Assembly: GCF_001880325.1 (NCBI RefSeq)
Contig: NZ_CP016312.1
Coordinates: 1,240,001 to 1,304,000, forward strand
Direction of reading: 5' to 3'
Source of the DNA: Thermus brockianus
GTDB lineage: Bacteria > Deinococcota > Deinococci > Deinococcales > Thermaceae
Length of the DNA stretch: 64,000 bases
Made by a program: the position numbers and the translations under genes. The notes beneath the pieces were generated by a model. The model worked only from the letters and a program-made list of their open reading frames with translations, made no database searches and had not been told where the DNA came from. Of this stretch, positions 17,466 to 26,857 are shown in pieces; the first letter of the stretch is position 1; every line of letters starts with the position of its first letter.

Positions 17466-17630
17466 ATGGCCAGCGAGGTCCGCATCAAGATCCTCTTGGA
17501 GTGCACCGAGTGCAAGCGCCGCAACTACGCCACCGAGAAGAACAAGCGCAACACCACCTCCAAGCTGGAGCTGAAGAAGTACTGCCCCTGGTGCGACAAG
17601 CACACCGTGCACCGGGAAGTGAAGGTCTGA
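17466..17630 (+). CDS. rpmG: 50S ribosomal protein L33
   Basis: 54 residues beginning [20 protein letters not shown], with two CXXC pairs (CTEC and CPWC) for zinc, the zinc-binding form of L33. Start at ATG 17466 after GAGGTGAG. Its stop TGA overlaps the secE ATG by one base (TGATG), so translation is coupled. Confidence 0.93.
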   Translation: MASEVRIKILLECTECKRRNYATEKNKRNTTSKLELKKYCPWCDKHTVHREVKV

Positions 17631-17812
17631 TGTTTGCCCGGATTGTCCGCTACTTCCAGGAAGCCCGGGCGGAACTGGCCCGGGTTACCTGGCCCACGCG
17701 GGAACAGATCGTGGAGGGCACCCAGGCGGTCCTCCTTTTCACCGTGGTGGCCATGGTGATCCTGGGTTTCTACGATCTGGTTTTCCGCTTTCTCATAGGG
17801 CTTTTGCGATGA
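17630..17812 (+). CDS. secE: Preprotein translocase subunit SecE
   Basis: 60 residues: a short amphipathic N-terminus ([20 protein letters not shown], with the conserved W-P-T/S), then one transmembrane segment ([20 protein letters not shown]). This is the minimal SecE found in most bacteria; it clamps SecY. Its stop overlaps nusG (ATGA). Confidence 0.95.
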   Translation: MFARIVRYFQEARAELARVTWPTREQIVEGTQAVLLFTVVAMVILGFYDLVFRFLIGLLR

Positions 17813-18363
17813 GCATTGAATGGTACGCGGTCCACACCTACGTGGGGCAGGAGGAGAAGGCCAAGGCCAACCTGGAAAAGCGCATCCAGGCCTTTGGCCT
17901 TCAGGATAAGATTTTCCAGGTCCTCATTCCCACGGAGGAGGTGGTGGAGCTCCGCGAGGGGGGGAAGAAGGAGGTCGTCAAGAAGAAGCTCTTCCCCGGT
18001 TACCTCTTCGTGCAGATGGACCTGGGGGATGAGGAGGAGCCGAACGAGGCCTGGGAGGTGGTGCGGAGCACCCCGGGCATCACCGGCTTCGTGGGGGCGG
18101 GTAGCCGCCCGGTACCCCTCTCCCCGGACGAGGTGCGGCACATCCTCGAGGTCTCCGGCCTCCTGGGCAAGCGGGAGGCCCCCAAGGCCCAGGTGGCCTT
18201 CCGGGAAGGGGACCAGGTCCGCGTCGTCTCCGGCCCCTTTGCGGACTTTACCGGCACCGTGACCGAGATCAACCCGGAAAAGGGTAAGGTCAAGGTCATG
18301 GTCACCATCTTCGGGCGCGAGACCCCTGTGGAGTTGGACTTCTCCCAGGTGGTCAAGGCCTAA
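17809..18363 (+). CDS. nusG: Transcription termination/antitermination factor NusG
   Basis: 184 residues. The N-terminal NGN domain ([20 protein letters not shown]) is followed by [11 protein letters not shown] and [10 protein letters not shown], and a C-terminal KOW domain starts at [19 protein letters not shown] (near residue 130). It binds RNA polymerase and couples it to Rho or ribosomes. The order secE-nusG-rplK-rplA is the common bacterial one. Confidence 0.97.
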   Translation: MSIEWYAVHTYVGQEEKAKANLEKRIQAFGLQDKIFQVLIPTEEVVELREGGKKEVVKKKLFPGYLFVQMDLGDEEEPNEAWEVVRSTPGITGFVGAGSRPVPLSPDEVRHILEVSGLLGKREAPKAQVAFREGDQVRVVSGPFADFTGTVTEINPEKGKVKVMVTIFGRETPVELDFSQVVKA

Positions 18364-18406
18364 AGGCGTCTGCACCCCCAACTTGGGGGGAGCCTAGGAG
18401 GGAAAA

Positions 18407-18842
<436 letters not shown>

Positions 18843-18850
<8 letters not shown>

Positions 18851-19532
18851 GCACGGCAAGCGCTACCGCGCCCTCTTGGAGAAGGTGGACCCCAGCAAGG
18901 TCTACACCATTGACGAGGCGGCCCGGTTGGTGAAGGAGCTGGCCACGGCCAAGTTTGACGAGACCGTGGAGGTCCACGCCAAGCTGGGCATTGACCCCCG
19001 CAAGTCCGACCAGAACGTGCGGGGCACCGTTGCCTTGCCCCACGGCCTGGGCAAGCAGGTGCGGGTTCTGGCCATCGCCAAGGGGGAGAAGATCAAGGAG
19101 GCGGAGGAGGCCGGGGCCGACTACGTGGGCGGGGAGGAGATCATCCAGAAGATCCTGGATGGCTGGATGGACTTTGACGCCGTGGTGGCCACCCCGGACG
19201 TGATGGGGGCGGTGGGCTCAAAGCTGGGCCGCATCCTGGGCCCTAGGGGCCTCCTGCCTAACCCCAAGGCGGGCACCGTGGGCTTCAACATCGGGGAGAT
19301 CATCCGGGAGATCAAGGCGGGGCGGATTGAGTTCCGCAACGACAAGACCGGGGCCATCCACGCCCCTGTGGGCAAGGCGAGCTTCCCCCCGGAGAAGCTG
19401 GCCGATAACATCCGCGCCTTCATCAAGGCCCTCGAGGCCAGCAAGCCCGAGGCGGCCAAGGGCACCTTCCTGCGCTCGGTCTACGTGACGAGCACCATGG
19501 GGCCGAGCATCCGCATCAACCCCCACTCCTAA
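18843..19532 (+). CDS. rplA: 50S ribosomal protein L1
   Basis: 229 residues, beginning [16 protein letters not shown] as in Thermus L1; the conserved segment [18 protein letters not shown] is near residue 125. L1 shapes the ribosome E-site stalk and in many bacteria represses its own operon by binding the L11-L1 mRNA. The unit ends in the terminator at 19544-19578. Confidence 0.97.
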
Positions 19533-19543
19533 GGGGAACCCTT

Positions 19544-19578
19544 GGGGGCCTGGCTTGACGCCAGGCCCCCTTTCTTTT
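19544..19578 (+). terminator. Intrinsic terminator after rplA, overlapping the rplJ promoter
   Basis: An 11-bp perfect stem (GGGGGCCTGGC at 19544-19554 and its complement at 19560-19570), a TTGAC loop and the T-tract TTTCTTTT (19571-19578). The loop carries most of the -35 element of the next promoter. Confidence 0.85.
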
Positions 19579-19583
19579 ACACT
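19555..19583 (+). promoter_or_regulatory. rplJ-rplL promoter TTGACG-N17-TACACT built into the terminator
   Basis: -35 TTGACG (19555-19560) begins in the terminator loop. The 17-bp spacer is the 3' stem arm plus the T-tract, and -10 TACACT (19578-19583) starts at the last T. Transcription would start near 19590, giving a leader of about 140 nt before rplJ. Confidence 0.75.
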
Positions 19584-19589
19584 CCAGGG

Positions 19590-19732
19590 TGGCACCCCGG
19601 GCGCATTGGCGCCCAGGCCCAAGACAGCGGGGGGCTTCAGGCCTTAAACATCCCGCCGAGGCGCTTGAGGGGGAGCGTTTCGTAAAGCCCGAAAACCGGT
19701 TGGGGTTCCCCTGCCCCAAAAGGGAGGAAGGC
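19590..19732 (+). ncRNA. rplJ 5' leader, probable L10 autoregulatory leader RNA
   Basis: The long untranslated leader between the inferred transcription start and the GTG of rplJ contains a GGGCGC-ATTG-GCGCCC hairpin (19599-19614) and further pairable GC-rich segments. In many bacteria the L10-(L7/L12) complex binds such a leader and represses translation. The position and length fit; the kink-turn was not verified. Confidence 0.5.
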
Positions 19733-20254
19733 GTGCCAAACAAGCGCAACGTTGAGCTTCTTGCCGCCCTCAAGGAAAACCTTGAGCAGGCGAAAGGCTC
19801 CTTCTTCCTCGTGAACTACCAGGGGCTTTCCGCCAAGGAAACCCACGCCCTGCGCCAGGCGCTTAAGGAGAAGGGGGCACGGCTCTTCGTGGCCAAGAAC
19901 ACCCTGATCCGCATCGCCTTGGAGGAGCTTGGCCTACCCAAACTGGATGGGCTTCAGGGGCCGAGCGCCGTGGTCTTCTACCAGGACCCGGTGGCGGCGG
20001 CCAAGGCCCTGGTGGAGTTCTCCAAGAAGAACCCCAAGGGCATTCCCGAGGCGAAGGGCGGCCTTCTGCAGGGCCAGGTGCTTTCGGCCAAGGACGTGGC
20101 GGCCCTGGCGGAGCTTCCCACCATGGACGAGCTCCGGGCGGAACTGGTGGGCGTCCTGCAGGCGCCCATGGCCGAGCTCGTGGGCGTCCTGGGGGGCGTG
20201 GCCCGGGAACTGGTAGGCATCTTGGAAGCGTACGCGGAGAAGAAGGCGGCGTAG
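19733..20254 (+). CDS. rplJ: 50S ribosomal protein L10
   Basis: 173 residues. GTG at 19733 is chosen because it follows a GGGAGGAAGG site and gives the expected N-terminus ([20 protein letters not shown]). The open frame continues upstream, but that part reads like leader. The C-terminal helix with repeats [19 protein letters not shown] matches the Thermus L10 tail that binds three L7/L12 dimers. Confidence 0.96.
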   Translation: MPNKRNVELLAALKENLEQAKGSFFLVNYQGLSAKETHALRQALKEKGARLFVAKNTLIRIALEELGLPKLDGLQGPSAVVFYQDPVAAAKALVEFSKKNPKGIPEAKGGLLQGQVLSAKDVAALAELPTMDELRAELVGVLQAPMAELVGVLGGVARELVGILEAYAEKKAA

Positions 20255-20264
20255 GAGGTGGAAG

Positions 20265-20642
20265 ATGGCTTTGGACATTGAACGCATCAAGGAAGAGCTT
20301 TCCCAGGCGACGGTTTTGGAACTCAAGCAGCTCATTGACGTCCTCAAGGAGGCTTGGGGCGTGACCGCTGCGGCCCCCGTGGCCGTGGCCGCGGCCCCCG
20401 CCCAGGCGGCGGCCGCTGCCCCCGCCGAGGAGAAGACCGAGTTTGACGTGATCCTCAAGGACGCCGGGGCCAAGAAGCTGGAGGTCATCAAGGAGCTTCG
20501 TGCCATCACCGGCTTGGGCCTCAAGGAGGCCAAGGACCTGGCGGAGAAGGGCGGCCCCATCAAGGAGGGCATCCCCAAGGCCGAGGCGGAGGAGATCAAG
20601 AAGAAGCTCGAGGCCGTGGGCGCGGTGGTGGAGCTGAAGTAA
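20265..20642 (+). CDS. rplL: 50S ribosomal protein L7/L12
   Basis: 125 residues: N-terminal dimerisation helices ([20 protein letters not shown]), an Ala/Pro-rich hinge ([20 protein letters not shown]), and a C-terminal factor-binding domain ([32 protein letters not shown]). It recruits translation GTPases. A terminator follows at 20664. Confidence 0.98.
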   Translation: MALDIERIKEELSQATVLELKQLIDVLKEAWGVTAAAPVAVAAAPAQAAAAAPAEEKTEFDVILKDAGAKKLEVIKELRAITGLGLKEAKDLAEKGGPIKEGIPKAEAEEIKKKLEAVGAVVELK

Positions 20643-20663
20643 GCCCCCGCCCCACGGGGTGCC

Positions 20664-20690
20664 CCCCAGGCCCAAAGGGCCTGGGGTTTT
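20664..20690 (+). terminator. Intrinsic terminator after rplL
   Basis: A 10-bp perfect stem, CCCCAGGCCC (20664-20673) and GGGCCTGGGG (20677-20686), with an AAA loop, followed by TTTT. It closes the rplJ-rplL unit. Confidence 0.85.
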
Positions 20691-20708
20691 CCCTTTAGGA
20701 TGGGGGGC

Positions 20709-21272
20709 ATGGAACCTCCCCGGGTGGTGGTGGGGATTTCGGGGGCGAGCGGGATGCCCTACGCCTTGGACCTCCTGGAAGCCCTCCAGGGCCTTGCTGA
20801 GGTGCACCTGGTGCTCTCCCAGGGGGCCAAGCGGGTGCTTTGGGAGGAGATGGGCCTAAGCCCCAAGGACCTTTACCCCTTGGCAAGCCGGGTGTACAAG
20901 GACGGGGACCTGGGCGCCCCCATCGCCTCGGGTTCCTTCCCCACCCGGGGGATGGTGGTGGTGCCCTGCTCTGCCACCACCCTGGCCAAGGTGGCCTGGG
21001 GCCTCGCCGATACCCTCCTCACCCGTGCGGCCTATGTTCACCTTAAGGAACGGAGGCCCCTCATCCTGGTGCCCCGGGAAACCCCCCTGCCCCTGCCCAC
21101 CCTAAGGGCCATGGTCCAGGCGGCCGAGGCGGGGGCGGTGGTGCTTCCGGCAAGCCCCGGCTTCTACCACCGGCCCAAGGAGGTCAAGGACCTTCTGGGC
21201 TTCATCACCCAGCGCATCCTGGACCACCTGGGCCTGAAGGCCGAGCGCGCCCCCCGCTGGGGCGAAACCTGA
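20709..21272 (+). CDS. ubiX: Flavin prenyltransferase UbiX
   Basis: 187 residues, typical of UbiX: VVVGISGASGMPYALDLLEAL (flavin-binding start), VVVPCSATTLAKVAWGLADT, LILVPRETPLPLPTLRAM and ASPGFYHRPK. It makes prenylated FMN for UbiD-type decarboxylases. ATG 20709 is preferred over 20700 because TAGGAT (20696-20701) lies 7 nt before it, the leaderless pattern seen throughout this window. No ubiD is in view. Confidence 0.9.
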   Translation: MEPPRVVVGISGASGMPYALDLLEALQGLAEVHLVLSQGAKRVLWEEMGLSPKDLYPLASRVYKDGDLGAPIASGSFPTRGMVVVPCSATTLAKVAWGLADTLLTRAAYVHLKERRPLILVPRETPLPLPTLRAMVQAAEAGAVVLPASPGFYHRPKEVKDLLGFITQRILDHLGLKAERAPRWGET

Positions 21273-21309
21273 CGTTTTTTTACCTCCTTGCGGTGATACG
21301 ATAGGGGCG

Positions 21310-22428
21310 ATGACCCTTACCCAGGAGCAGCGGCTCGTCTTGGACACGGTGCGCAAGGTGGCCAAGGGGGTGCTTTACCCCCTGGCCCCGGAGTACGACA
21401 AGGAGGGGAAGTACCCCTGGCCGCAACTTAAGGCCCTGGCGGAGCTGGGCCTCCTCGGCATGACCACCCCGGAGGCCTGGGGCGGGGTGGGGTTGGACTC
21501 CGTCACCTGGGCCTTGGCCTTGGAGGAAATCGCCGCCGCCGACCCCAGCGTGGCGGTGGTCCTTTCCGTGACCAGCGGGCTTCCCCAGTACATGCTCCTC
21601 CGTTTCGGCACCGAGGCGCAAAAGCGGAGGTATTTGGTGCCCCTGGCCCGGGGGGAGTGGATTGGGGCCTTCTGCCTCACGGAGCCCCATGCGGGTTCGG
21701 ATGCGGCGAGCCTCCGCACCCAGGCCCGCAGGGTGCCGGGGGGGTACGAGCTTTGGGGGGTGAAGAGCTGGATCACCTCCGCTGGCCAAGCCCACCTCTA
21801 CGTGGTCATGGCCCGCACGGAAAAGGGCATCAGCGCCTTTCTGGTGGAAAAGGACGCCAAGGGGCTTTCCTTTGGCCCCCCGGAGGAGAAGATGGGCCTC
21901 CACGCCGCCCACACCGCCGAGGTGCGCCTGGAAGGGGTTTTCGTTCCCGAGGAGAACCGGCTGGGGGAGGAGGGGCGGGGTCTCGCCTACGCCTTGGCGG
22001 GGCTGGACTCGGGCCGGGTGGGGGTGGCGGCCCAGGCGGTGGGCATCGCCCGGGGCGCCTACGAGATCGCCAAGGCCTATGCCGACGAGCGGGAGCAGTT
22101 TGGCAAGAAGCTTAGGGAGCACCAGGCCATCGCCTTCAAGATCGCCGACATGCACGTGAAAATCGCCGCCGCCCGGGCTTTGGTGTTGGAGGCGGCGCGG
22201 AAGAAGGACCTCGGGGAAAGGTTCACCCTCGAGGCCAGCGCCGCCAAGCTCTTCGCCAGCCAGGTGGCGGTGGAGGTGACCCGAGAGGCGGTGCAGGTCC
22301 TAGGGGGCTACGGCTACCACCGGGACTACCGGGTGGAGCGCTACTACCGGGACGCCAAGGTCACGGAGATCTACGAGGGCACCTCGGAGATCCAGCGCCT
22401 CGTCATCGCCCGGGAGCTTTACCGCTAG
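21310..22428 (+). CDS. Acyl-CoA dehydrogenase
   Basis: 372 residues with the full three-domain fold. Signatures are [19 protein letters not shown] (FAD-contact), [19 protein letters not shown], and [20 protein letters not shown] near the C-terminus, with the catalytic Glu in the YEGTSE segment. Oxidises acyl-CoA to enoyl-CoA; the chain length cannot be read. TACGAT (21297-21302) lies 7 nt before the ATG. Its stop shares CTAG with the opposite SDR gene. Confidence 0.93.
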   Translation: MTLTQEQRLVLDTVRKVAKGVLYPLAPEYDKEGKYPWPQLKALAELGLLGMTTPEAWGGVGLDSVTWALALEEIAAADPSVAVVLSVTSGLPQYMLLRFGTEAQKRRYLVPLARGEWIGAFCLTEPHAGSDAASLRTQARRVPGGYELWGVKSWITSAGQAHLYVVMARTEKGISAFLVEKDAKGLSFGPPEEKMGLHAAHTAEVRLEGVFVPEENRLGEEGRGLAYALAGLDSGRVGVAAQAVGIARGAYEIAKAYADEREQFGKKLREHQAIAFKIADMHVKIAAARALVLEAARKKDLGERFTLEASAAKLFASQVAVEVTREAVQVLGGYGYHRDYRVERYYRDAKVTEIYEGTSEIQRLVIARELYR

Positions 22429-23195
22429 ACGGGGCGGCCCGCCATCATGAAGCTCGCCGTCATCCCCCCGTCCACGGGGAGGATGGCTCCGGTGATGAAG
22501 CTGGCCTTCTCCGAGGCCAGGAAGAGCACCGCCTCCGCCACCTCCTCCGGGCGGCCGAGCCGCCTTAGGGCGTGGAGGTCCTCCCAGTCCCGCCGGGTCC
22601 GTTCGGGGTCTTCCGAGAGGGCGATGGCCTCGAGGACCGCCTCCGTGGCGATGGCCCCCGGGGCCACGGCGTTTACCCGGATGTTGAGGGGGGCGAGGTC
22701 CAGGGCCAAGGAGCGGGTGAGGTTCACGAGCCCTCCCTTGGAGGCGTTGTAGGCGGCGTTTTCCTGCTCGGCGAAAAGCCCCTGGACGCTGGCCACGTTC
22801 ACGATGGCCCCACCCCCCACCCGCTGCATCCTCCTCGCCGCCAGGGCGGAGAGGTGCATGGGGGCGGTGAGGTTCACCTCCAAGACCCTGCGCCACTCGG
22901 GAAGCCTCACCGTGAGGGCCGAGCCGGGGGCAGAGAGGGCTGCGTTGTTGACCAGGACGTCAATCCGGCCCAACGCCTTTTCCGCCTCCTCCACGAAGCG
23001 CACCCGGTCCCTTTCCTCCGCCAGGTCCGCCTGGACGAAAAACCCCCCCACCTCCTCCGCCACCGCTTGGCCCTCGGGCCTGAGGTCGCATAGGGCCACC
23101 AAGGCCCCTTCCCGGGCGAAGGCCCGGACGATGGCCCGGCCGATCCCCCTGGCCCCTCCCGTGACCAGGACGCCTTTTCCCTCAAATAGCCCCAT
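22425..23195 (-). CDS. Short-chain dehydrogenase/reductase
   Basis: 256 residues. The NAD(P) motif [12 protein letters not shown] is at the N-terminus, followed by NNAALS near residue 86; catalytic Ser and YNASKGG (Tyr-x3-Lys) are near residue 150. Resembles 3-oxoacyl-ACP reductase and sugar dehydrogenase types; the substrate is unknown. TAAGCT (23202-23207) lies 6 nt before the ATG. Next to an acyl-CoA dehydrogenase, a role in fatty-acid chemistry is possible. Confidence 0.88.
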   Translation of the reverse strand: MGLFEGKGVLVTGGARGIGRAIVRAFAREGALVALCDLRPEGQAVAEEVGGFFVQADLAEERDRVRFVEEAEKALGRIDVLVNNAALSAPGSALTVRLPEWRRVLEVNLTAPMHLSALAARRMQRVGGGAIVNVASVQGLFAEQENAAYNASKGGLVNLTRSLALDLAPLNIRVNAVAPGAIATEAVLEAIALSEDPERTRRDWEDLHALRRLGRPEEVAEAVLFLASEKASFITGAILPVDGGMTASFMMAGRPV

Positions 23196-23199
23196 GCCC

Positions 23200-24327
23200 C
23201 TAGCTTACCCGCTTGGGGTCCAGGGCCTCCGCCACCCTCTCCTTGGGCAAGGCCCCCTGGACCACCTCCTTGCCGCCGCCCTTGGCCCCGAGGGCCTTGA
23301 GGCTTTCCAGGACCTCCATCCGCTTGGGGCCCAGGAGGGCGAAGCGGCCCTCGGGGGAGAGGAGGAGGAAGGTTTGGTCGCTCCAGGAGAGGAGTTTTTT
23401 GGCGAGCTCCCCGAGGACGGGTGCCGGAACCAGGATGGCCCTTTCCTCCAGGGCTTTGGGCAGGAGGGCCTCCACCAGGGCCTCCTTCAGGGTTAGGTTT
23501 TCCCCCTTCAGGGCGTAAAGCTCTTCCTGGAGCTTCTGGATGGGCTTCTCCACGTCTAGGGGGTTTGTGGAAAAGCTGAGGGCGAGCCGGGCGAGGAGGG
23601 CGTGCTTGGCGTGGTAGTCCTCCAAGGCCTCCCACCCCGCCATAAAGTAGACCCGGCTTCCCCCCTTGTACCGCTCCCACTTCAGGACCTTGATGGGCCC
23701 GGCCTGGGCGCTGGTCTTCAGGTGGGTGCCCCCGCAGGCGGCGAGGTCAAAATCCCCGATGCGCACCAGGCGCACCTGGCCCTGCACCTTGGGGGGGCGC
23801 CTGAGGGGGTACTGGGCCAGTTCCCCTTCGCTCACGAAGAAGGCCTCCACCGGGTAGTCGGCGTAGACGGCGAAGTTGGCCAGGGCTTCCGCCTGGCGGA
23901 TTTTCTCCTCTTCCGCTTCCTCCTCGAGGTCCACCGTGCACACCGCCGAGTCCAGGCTCACGGCGATGGTGTGGTAGCCGCCGGCCCTTAGGAGGGCCTG
24001 GGAGAGGATGTGCTGGGCCGTGTGGCGCTGCATGTGGCGGAAGCGTCTTTCCCAGTCAATCTCCCCCTCCACAGAGGCCCCTTGGGGCACGGGGTGGGCG
24101 AGGACGTGGACCACGTCCCCAAAGGCCTTGGTCTCCTCGTAGGCGCCGAGGACCCGCACCTCGCCGAACGCCCCCCTGAGGACCCCGGTGTCCGAAGGCT
24201 GCCCCCCGGACTCGGGGTAGAAGAGGGTTTCCGAGAGCACGGCGTAGTGCCCCTTTACGTCGCTCCAGGCCCGCACCACCTGGGCGCGGAAACGGGTGGC
24301 GTAGCTGTCCAACTGGTAAAGCCTCAT
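23200..24327 (-). CDS. Alanyl-tRNA editing protein, AlaX-L type with DHHA1 domain
   Basis: 375 residues. The N-terminal part resembles the AlaRS editing region ([18 protein letters not shown]); zinc motifs HTAQH (near residue 101) and CGGTH (near residue 199) are intact. A C-terminal DHHA1-like domain ends with [13 protein letters not shown]. It would hydrolyse mischarged Ser- or Gly-tRNA-Ala. TATCCT (24335-24340) lies 7 nt before the ATG and overlaps a TAGGAT reading the other way. Confidence 0.88.
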   Translation of the reverse strand: MRLYQLDSYATRFRAQVVRAWSDVKGHYAVLSETLFYPESGGQPSDTGVLRGAFGEVRVLGAYEETKAFGDVVHVLAHPVPQGASVEGEIDWERRFRHMQRHTAQHILSQALLRAGGYHTIAVSLDSAVCTVDLEEEAEEEKIRQAEALANFAVYADYPVEAFFVSEGELAQYPLRRPPKVQGQVRLVRIGDFDLAACGGTHLKTSAQAGPIKVLKWERYKGGSRVYFMAGWEALEDYHAKHALLARLALSFSTNPLDVEKPIQKLQEELYALKGENLTLKEALVEALLPKALEERAILVPAPVLGELAKKLLSWSDQTFLLLSPEGRFALLGPKRMEVLESLKALGAKGGGKEVVQGALPKERVAEALDPKRVS

Positions 24328-24346
24328 GCCCCTTAGGATAAGGAGG

Positions 24347-24469
24347 ATGGTGGCCTTGGACCGGGAGGAGTTTGCCCGTTGCCCCGATGCCTACCCTGAG
24401 GGAAGTCCCCATGCTCCACCGAGGCGAAGGCTAAAGAGGCCTGGGAGGCCACCGGAAAGGGTAGGGTAG
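24347..24469 (+). CDS. Possible 40-residue protein, unknown
   Basis: A small frame (MVALDREEFARCPDAYPEGS then Pro/Arg-rich) has TAGGAT (24334-24339) 7 nt before its ATG and an AAGGAGG ribosome site. Those signals are its only support; I recognise no family. It may be a short leader peptide or the remnant of a longer gene. It lies in the 173-nt gap between the editing protein and the pseudouridine synthase. Confidence 0.3.
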   Translation: MVALDREEFARCPDAYPEGSPHAPPRRRLKRPGRPPERVG

Positions 24470-24500
24470 CCCTTTGGTGGTGGGAAGGGGCTAGGGAGTT

Positions 24501-25232
24501 GTGAAGGGAGAGCGCTTGGACAAGCTCCTCGCCCACCTGGGCCTTGGGAGCCGCAAGGAGGTGGCGGGCCTCGTGCGGGCGGGGCGGGTTTCCGTGGCGG
24601 GGGAGGTGGTGCGGGACCCCGGTTTCCGCGTGCCCCAGGGGGCCGAGGTGGCCTTGGACGGGAAGCCCCTTAGGGTGCGGCGCCACCACCACGTGCTCCT
24701 GCACAAGCCTGGGGGTTACGTGACGAGCCGGGCGGAGGGGCCTTCCGTCTACGCCCTTTTGCAGGGCTTTCCCCTTAGGGACCTTTCCCCCGTGGGCCGG
24801 CTGGACAAGGACACCGAGGGGCTACTCCTCTTCACCACGGACGGGGAGCTCCTCCACCGCCTCACCCACCCCCGGCACAAGGTGGCAAAGCGCTACCTCG
24901 TCCACCTCCTCCAACCGGCCACGCCGGAGGACCAAAGGGCCTTCGCCGAGGGGCTTTGGCTGGATGGCAAGAGGCTTCTTCCCGCCGAGCTTTTTCTCGG
25001 GGAGGACCCCAGGTGGGTGGAGCTCGTCCTTCGGGAAGGACGCTTCCACCAGGTGAAGCGGATGTTCGCCGCCCGGGGCAACCGGGTGTTGTACCTGAAG
25101 CGGCTATCCCTGGGGCCCTTGGCCCTGGGGGATTTGCCTTTGGGGGAGGCCCGGTACCTAACGGCGGAAGAGGAGGAGGCCCTTTACCGGGCGGTGGGCC
25201 TAAGGGGCGAGGGCCCGGAGGGTGAGGTCTAG
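24501..25232 (+). CDS. RsuA/RluB-family pseudouridine synthase
   Basis: 243 residues with a GTG start. The S4 RNA-binding domain occupies the N-terminal 60 residues (ERLDKLLAHLGLGSRKEVAG). The catalytic motif SPVGRLDKDTEGLLLFT holds the active Asp (near residue 102); REGRFHQVKRMFAARG is the family C-terminal motif. It modifies ribosomal RNA; 16S versus 23S target cannot be told. Its end overlaps the opposite pilus gene by 33 nt. Confidence 0.9.
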   Translation: MKGERLDKLLAHLGLGSRKEVAGLVRAGRVSVAGEVVRDPGFRVPQGAEVALDGKPLRVRRHHHVLLHKPGGYVTSRAEGPSVYALLQGFPLRDLSPVGRLDKDTEGLLLFTTDGELLHRLTHPRHKVAKRYLVHLLQPATPEDQRAFAEGLWLDGKRLLPAELFLGEDPRWVELVLREGRFHQVKRMFAARGNRVLYLKRLSLGPLALGDLPLGEARYLTAEEEEALYRAVGLRGEGPEGEV

Positions 25233-25667
25233 GGCCAGGCGCTCTCCCCGTTCCCCTGCGGGCTCGAGGGCGTAGCTTTCCACCCAGAGGGGCTGATCCA
25301 GGGAGGGGAGGGCCTGGAAGAAGCCCAAAACCCCCCCATAAGGCCCTTGGAGCTTAAGGTGTAGCCGCCAAGCCCGGACGTTGCCGGCGCTTTCCGCTTC
25401 CCCGGGCTCCAGGGCGTGGGGCTCTAGGCCCTGGCTTTCCGCTAGGCGGAAGAGGTCCTGGTAAAGGCGGGGAAGCTCCTCTTCCCGTAGGGGGGCTTCG
25501 GCCAGGGCTTGGGGAAGGCGCTGGGCGAGGGCCTCCACCTCCCTTTCCAGGGCCACCACCTCCGCCTTGGTCCTTTGGTAGCTCCGGTAGGTAGAAAAAA
25601 GGGCGTTGGCGCTCCAAAGGAGAACCGCTAGGGGCAGGAAGAACCAAAGCCAGATAGGAAGCTTCAT
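25200..25667 (-). CDS. PilO/GspM-like inner-membrane assembly protein
   Basis: 155 residues: one N-terminal membrane anchor (PIWLWFFLPLAVLLWSANAL), a coiled segment (RTKAEVVALEREVEALAQRL), then a small alpha/beta periplasmic domain. This is the PilO/GspM layout. It is the last gene of the minus-strand filament cluster, overlapping gspF by 4 nt. The family call rests on layout and place. Confidence 0.7.
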   Translation of the reverse strand: MKLPIWLWFFLPLAVLLWSANALFSTYRSYQRTKAEVVALEREVEALAQRLPQALAEAPLREEELPRLYQDLFRLAESQGLEPHALEPGEAESAGNVRAWRLHLKLQGPYGGVLGFFQALPSLDQPLWVESYALEPAGERGERLALDLTLRALAP

Positions 25668-26854
25668 CGGCGCAGGATCCGAGAGAGGTCAAAGAGCGGA
25701 AGATAAAGCGCTAAGGCGACCACGAGCATTATACCCCCTAAGACCACGGTGAGGGCGGGCTCAATGCTGGAGGAAAGCCGCTTGACCCCGTAGTCCACCT
25801 CCCGTTCCAGGTGGAAGGCGGCTTGGTAGAGCATCTGGTCCAGGCTCCCCGCCTCTTCTCCCACCAGGGCCAGGCGCACCAGGATGGGCAGGAAGAGGGG
25901 CTCGCGCCCCATGGCGGCGCTAAGGGACTCCCCCCGGACCACCCGCTCTAGGACCCGGTCCAGGGCCTCGGCGAGGGCGGCGTTGCCCAGGGTGTTGCGG
26001 GTGGCCTCGAGGGCCTGGGTGATGAGCACGCCCCCTTCGTAAAGCGTGGCCAGGGTGCGGGCGAAGCGGGCCATGGCTGCCTTGTGCAGGATGGGTCCCA
26101 CCAGGGGAAACCGGAGGAGAAGCCCGTCTATGAGCCGGGCGCCCCCGGGGGTCTGGTGGTAGGCCCTAAGGAAATACACCAGGCCCGCAAGGAAGAGGAG
26201 GAGCCAAAACCCGTTTTGCCGCACGAAGGAGGAGGTACCGATGAGGAAGCGGGTGGGCCAGGGTAACTCCGCCCCCGCTGCCCCGTAAAGCCGGGCGAAG
26301 ACGGGGATGACGAAAAGGAGGAGGACCGCCACCACCAGGACCAAGACCGCCACCACGAAGGAGGGGTAGAGGAGGGCGGTGCGCACCTTCTCCCGCAGGT
26401 CGTGGCTTTTGTCCAAGTACTCGGCGATGCGCCGGAGCACCACCTCCAAGGCCCCGCCCACCTCCGCCGCCCCCACCAGGGCCCGGACCAAGGGGGGAAA
26501 AACCTCAGGGTACTGGCCCATGGCCTGGGCCAGGCCCTCACCCCCTTCCACCCGCTCCCGTACTCCCCGGGCCGCCTCCTTCAAAAGGGGGTGCCGGCTT
26601 TCCAAGGAGAGGGTGTGAAGGGCTTGGGTCACGGAAACCCCCGCGCCCACCAAGGTGGCGAACTCCTCCATGAAGAGGACGAGTTCGGGGAGGGGTACCC
26701 GCCCCCTTGGGGGCCGCCTTACCCTTTCCAAGCGCAGGGGGTAGAGGCCCATTTCCCGGAGGCGGCGCCTGGCTCCTTGGGGAGTTTCCGCCTCGAGGAC
26801 CCCCCGGTAAATCCGTTCTCCCTTCTCGTCCGTGGCCTCGTAGAGGAAGCGCAT
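25664..26854 (-). CDS. Type II secretion/type IV pilus platform protein (GspF/PilC)
   Basis: 396 residues with two GspF domains and three main membrane segments (near residues 165-190, 215-235 and 370-390). Motifs include LYPLRLERVRR and EFATLVGAGVSVTQALHTL, repeated as YEGGVLITQALEATRNTLGN in the second domain. It is the inner-membrane platform that couples the ATPase to filament assembly. It follows gspE by 3 nt. Confidence 0.92.
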   Translation of the reverse strand: MRFLYEATDEKGERIYRGVLEAETPQGARRRLREMGLYPLRLERVRRPPRGRVPLPELVLFMEEFATLVGAGVSVTQALHTLSLESRHPLLKEAARGVRERVEGGEGLAQAMGQYPEVFPPLVRALVGAAEVGGALEVVLRRIAEYLDKSHDLREKVRTALLYPSFVVAVLVLVVAVLLLFVIPVFARLYGAAGAELPWPTRFLIGTSSFVRQNGFWLLLFLAGLVYFLRAYHQTPGGARLIDGLLLRFPLVGPILHKAAMARFARTLATLYEGGVLITQALEATRNTLGNAALAEALDRVLERVVRGESLSAAMGREPLFLPILVRLALVGEEAGSLDQMLYQAAFHLEREVDYGVKRLSSSIEPALTVVLGGIMLVVALALYLPLFDLSRILRR

Positions 26855-26857
26855 ACC

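Noticed and set aside
20700-20708. Upstream ATG for ubiX at 20700
   Set aside because: The TAGGAT hexamer overlaps this codon; the ATG at 20709 fits the local spacing rule better.
24333-24704. Minus-strand 123-residue frame upstream of the pseudouridine synthase
   Set aside because: It mostly overlaps the S4 domain coding region on the other strand and shows no protein-like pattern.
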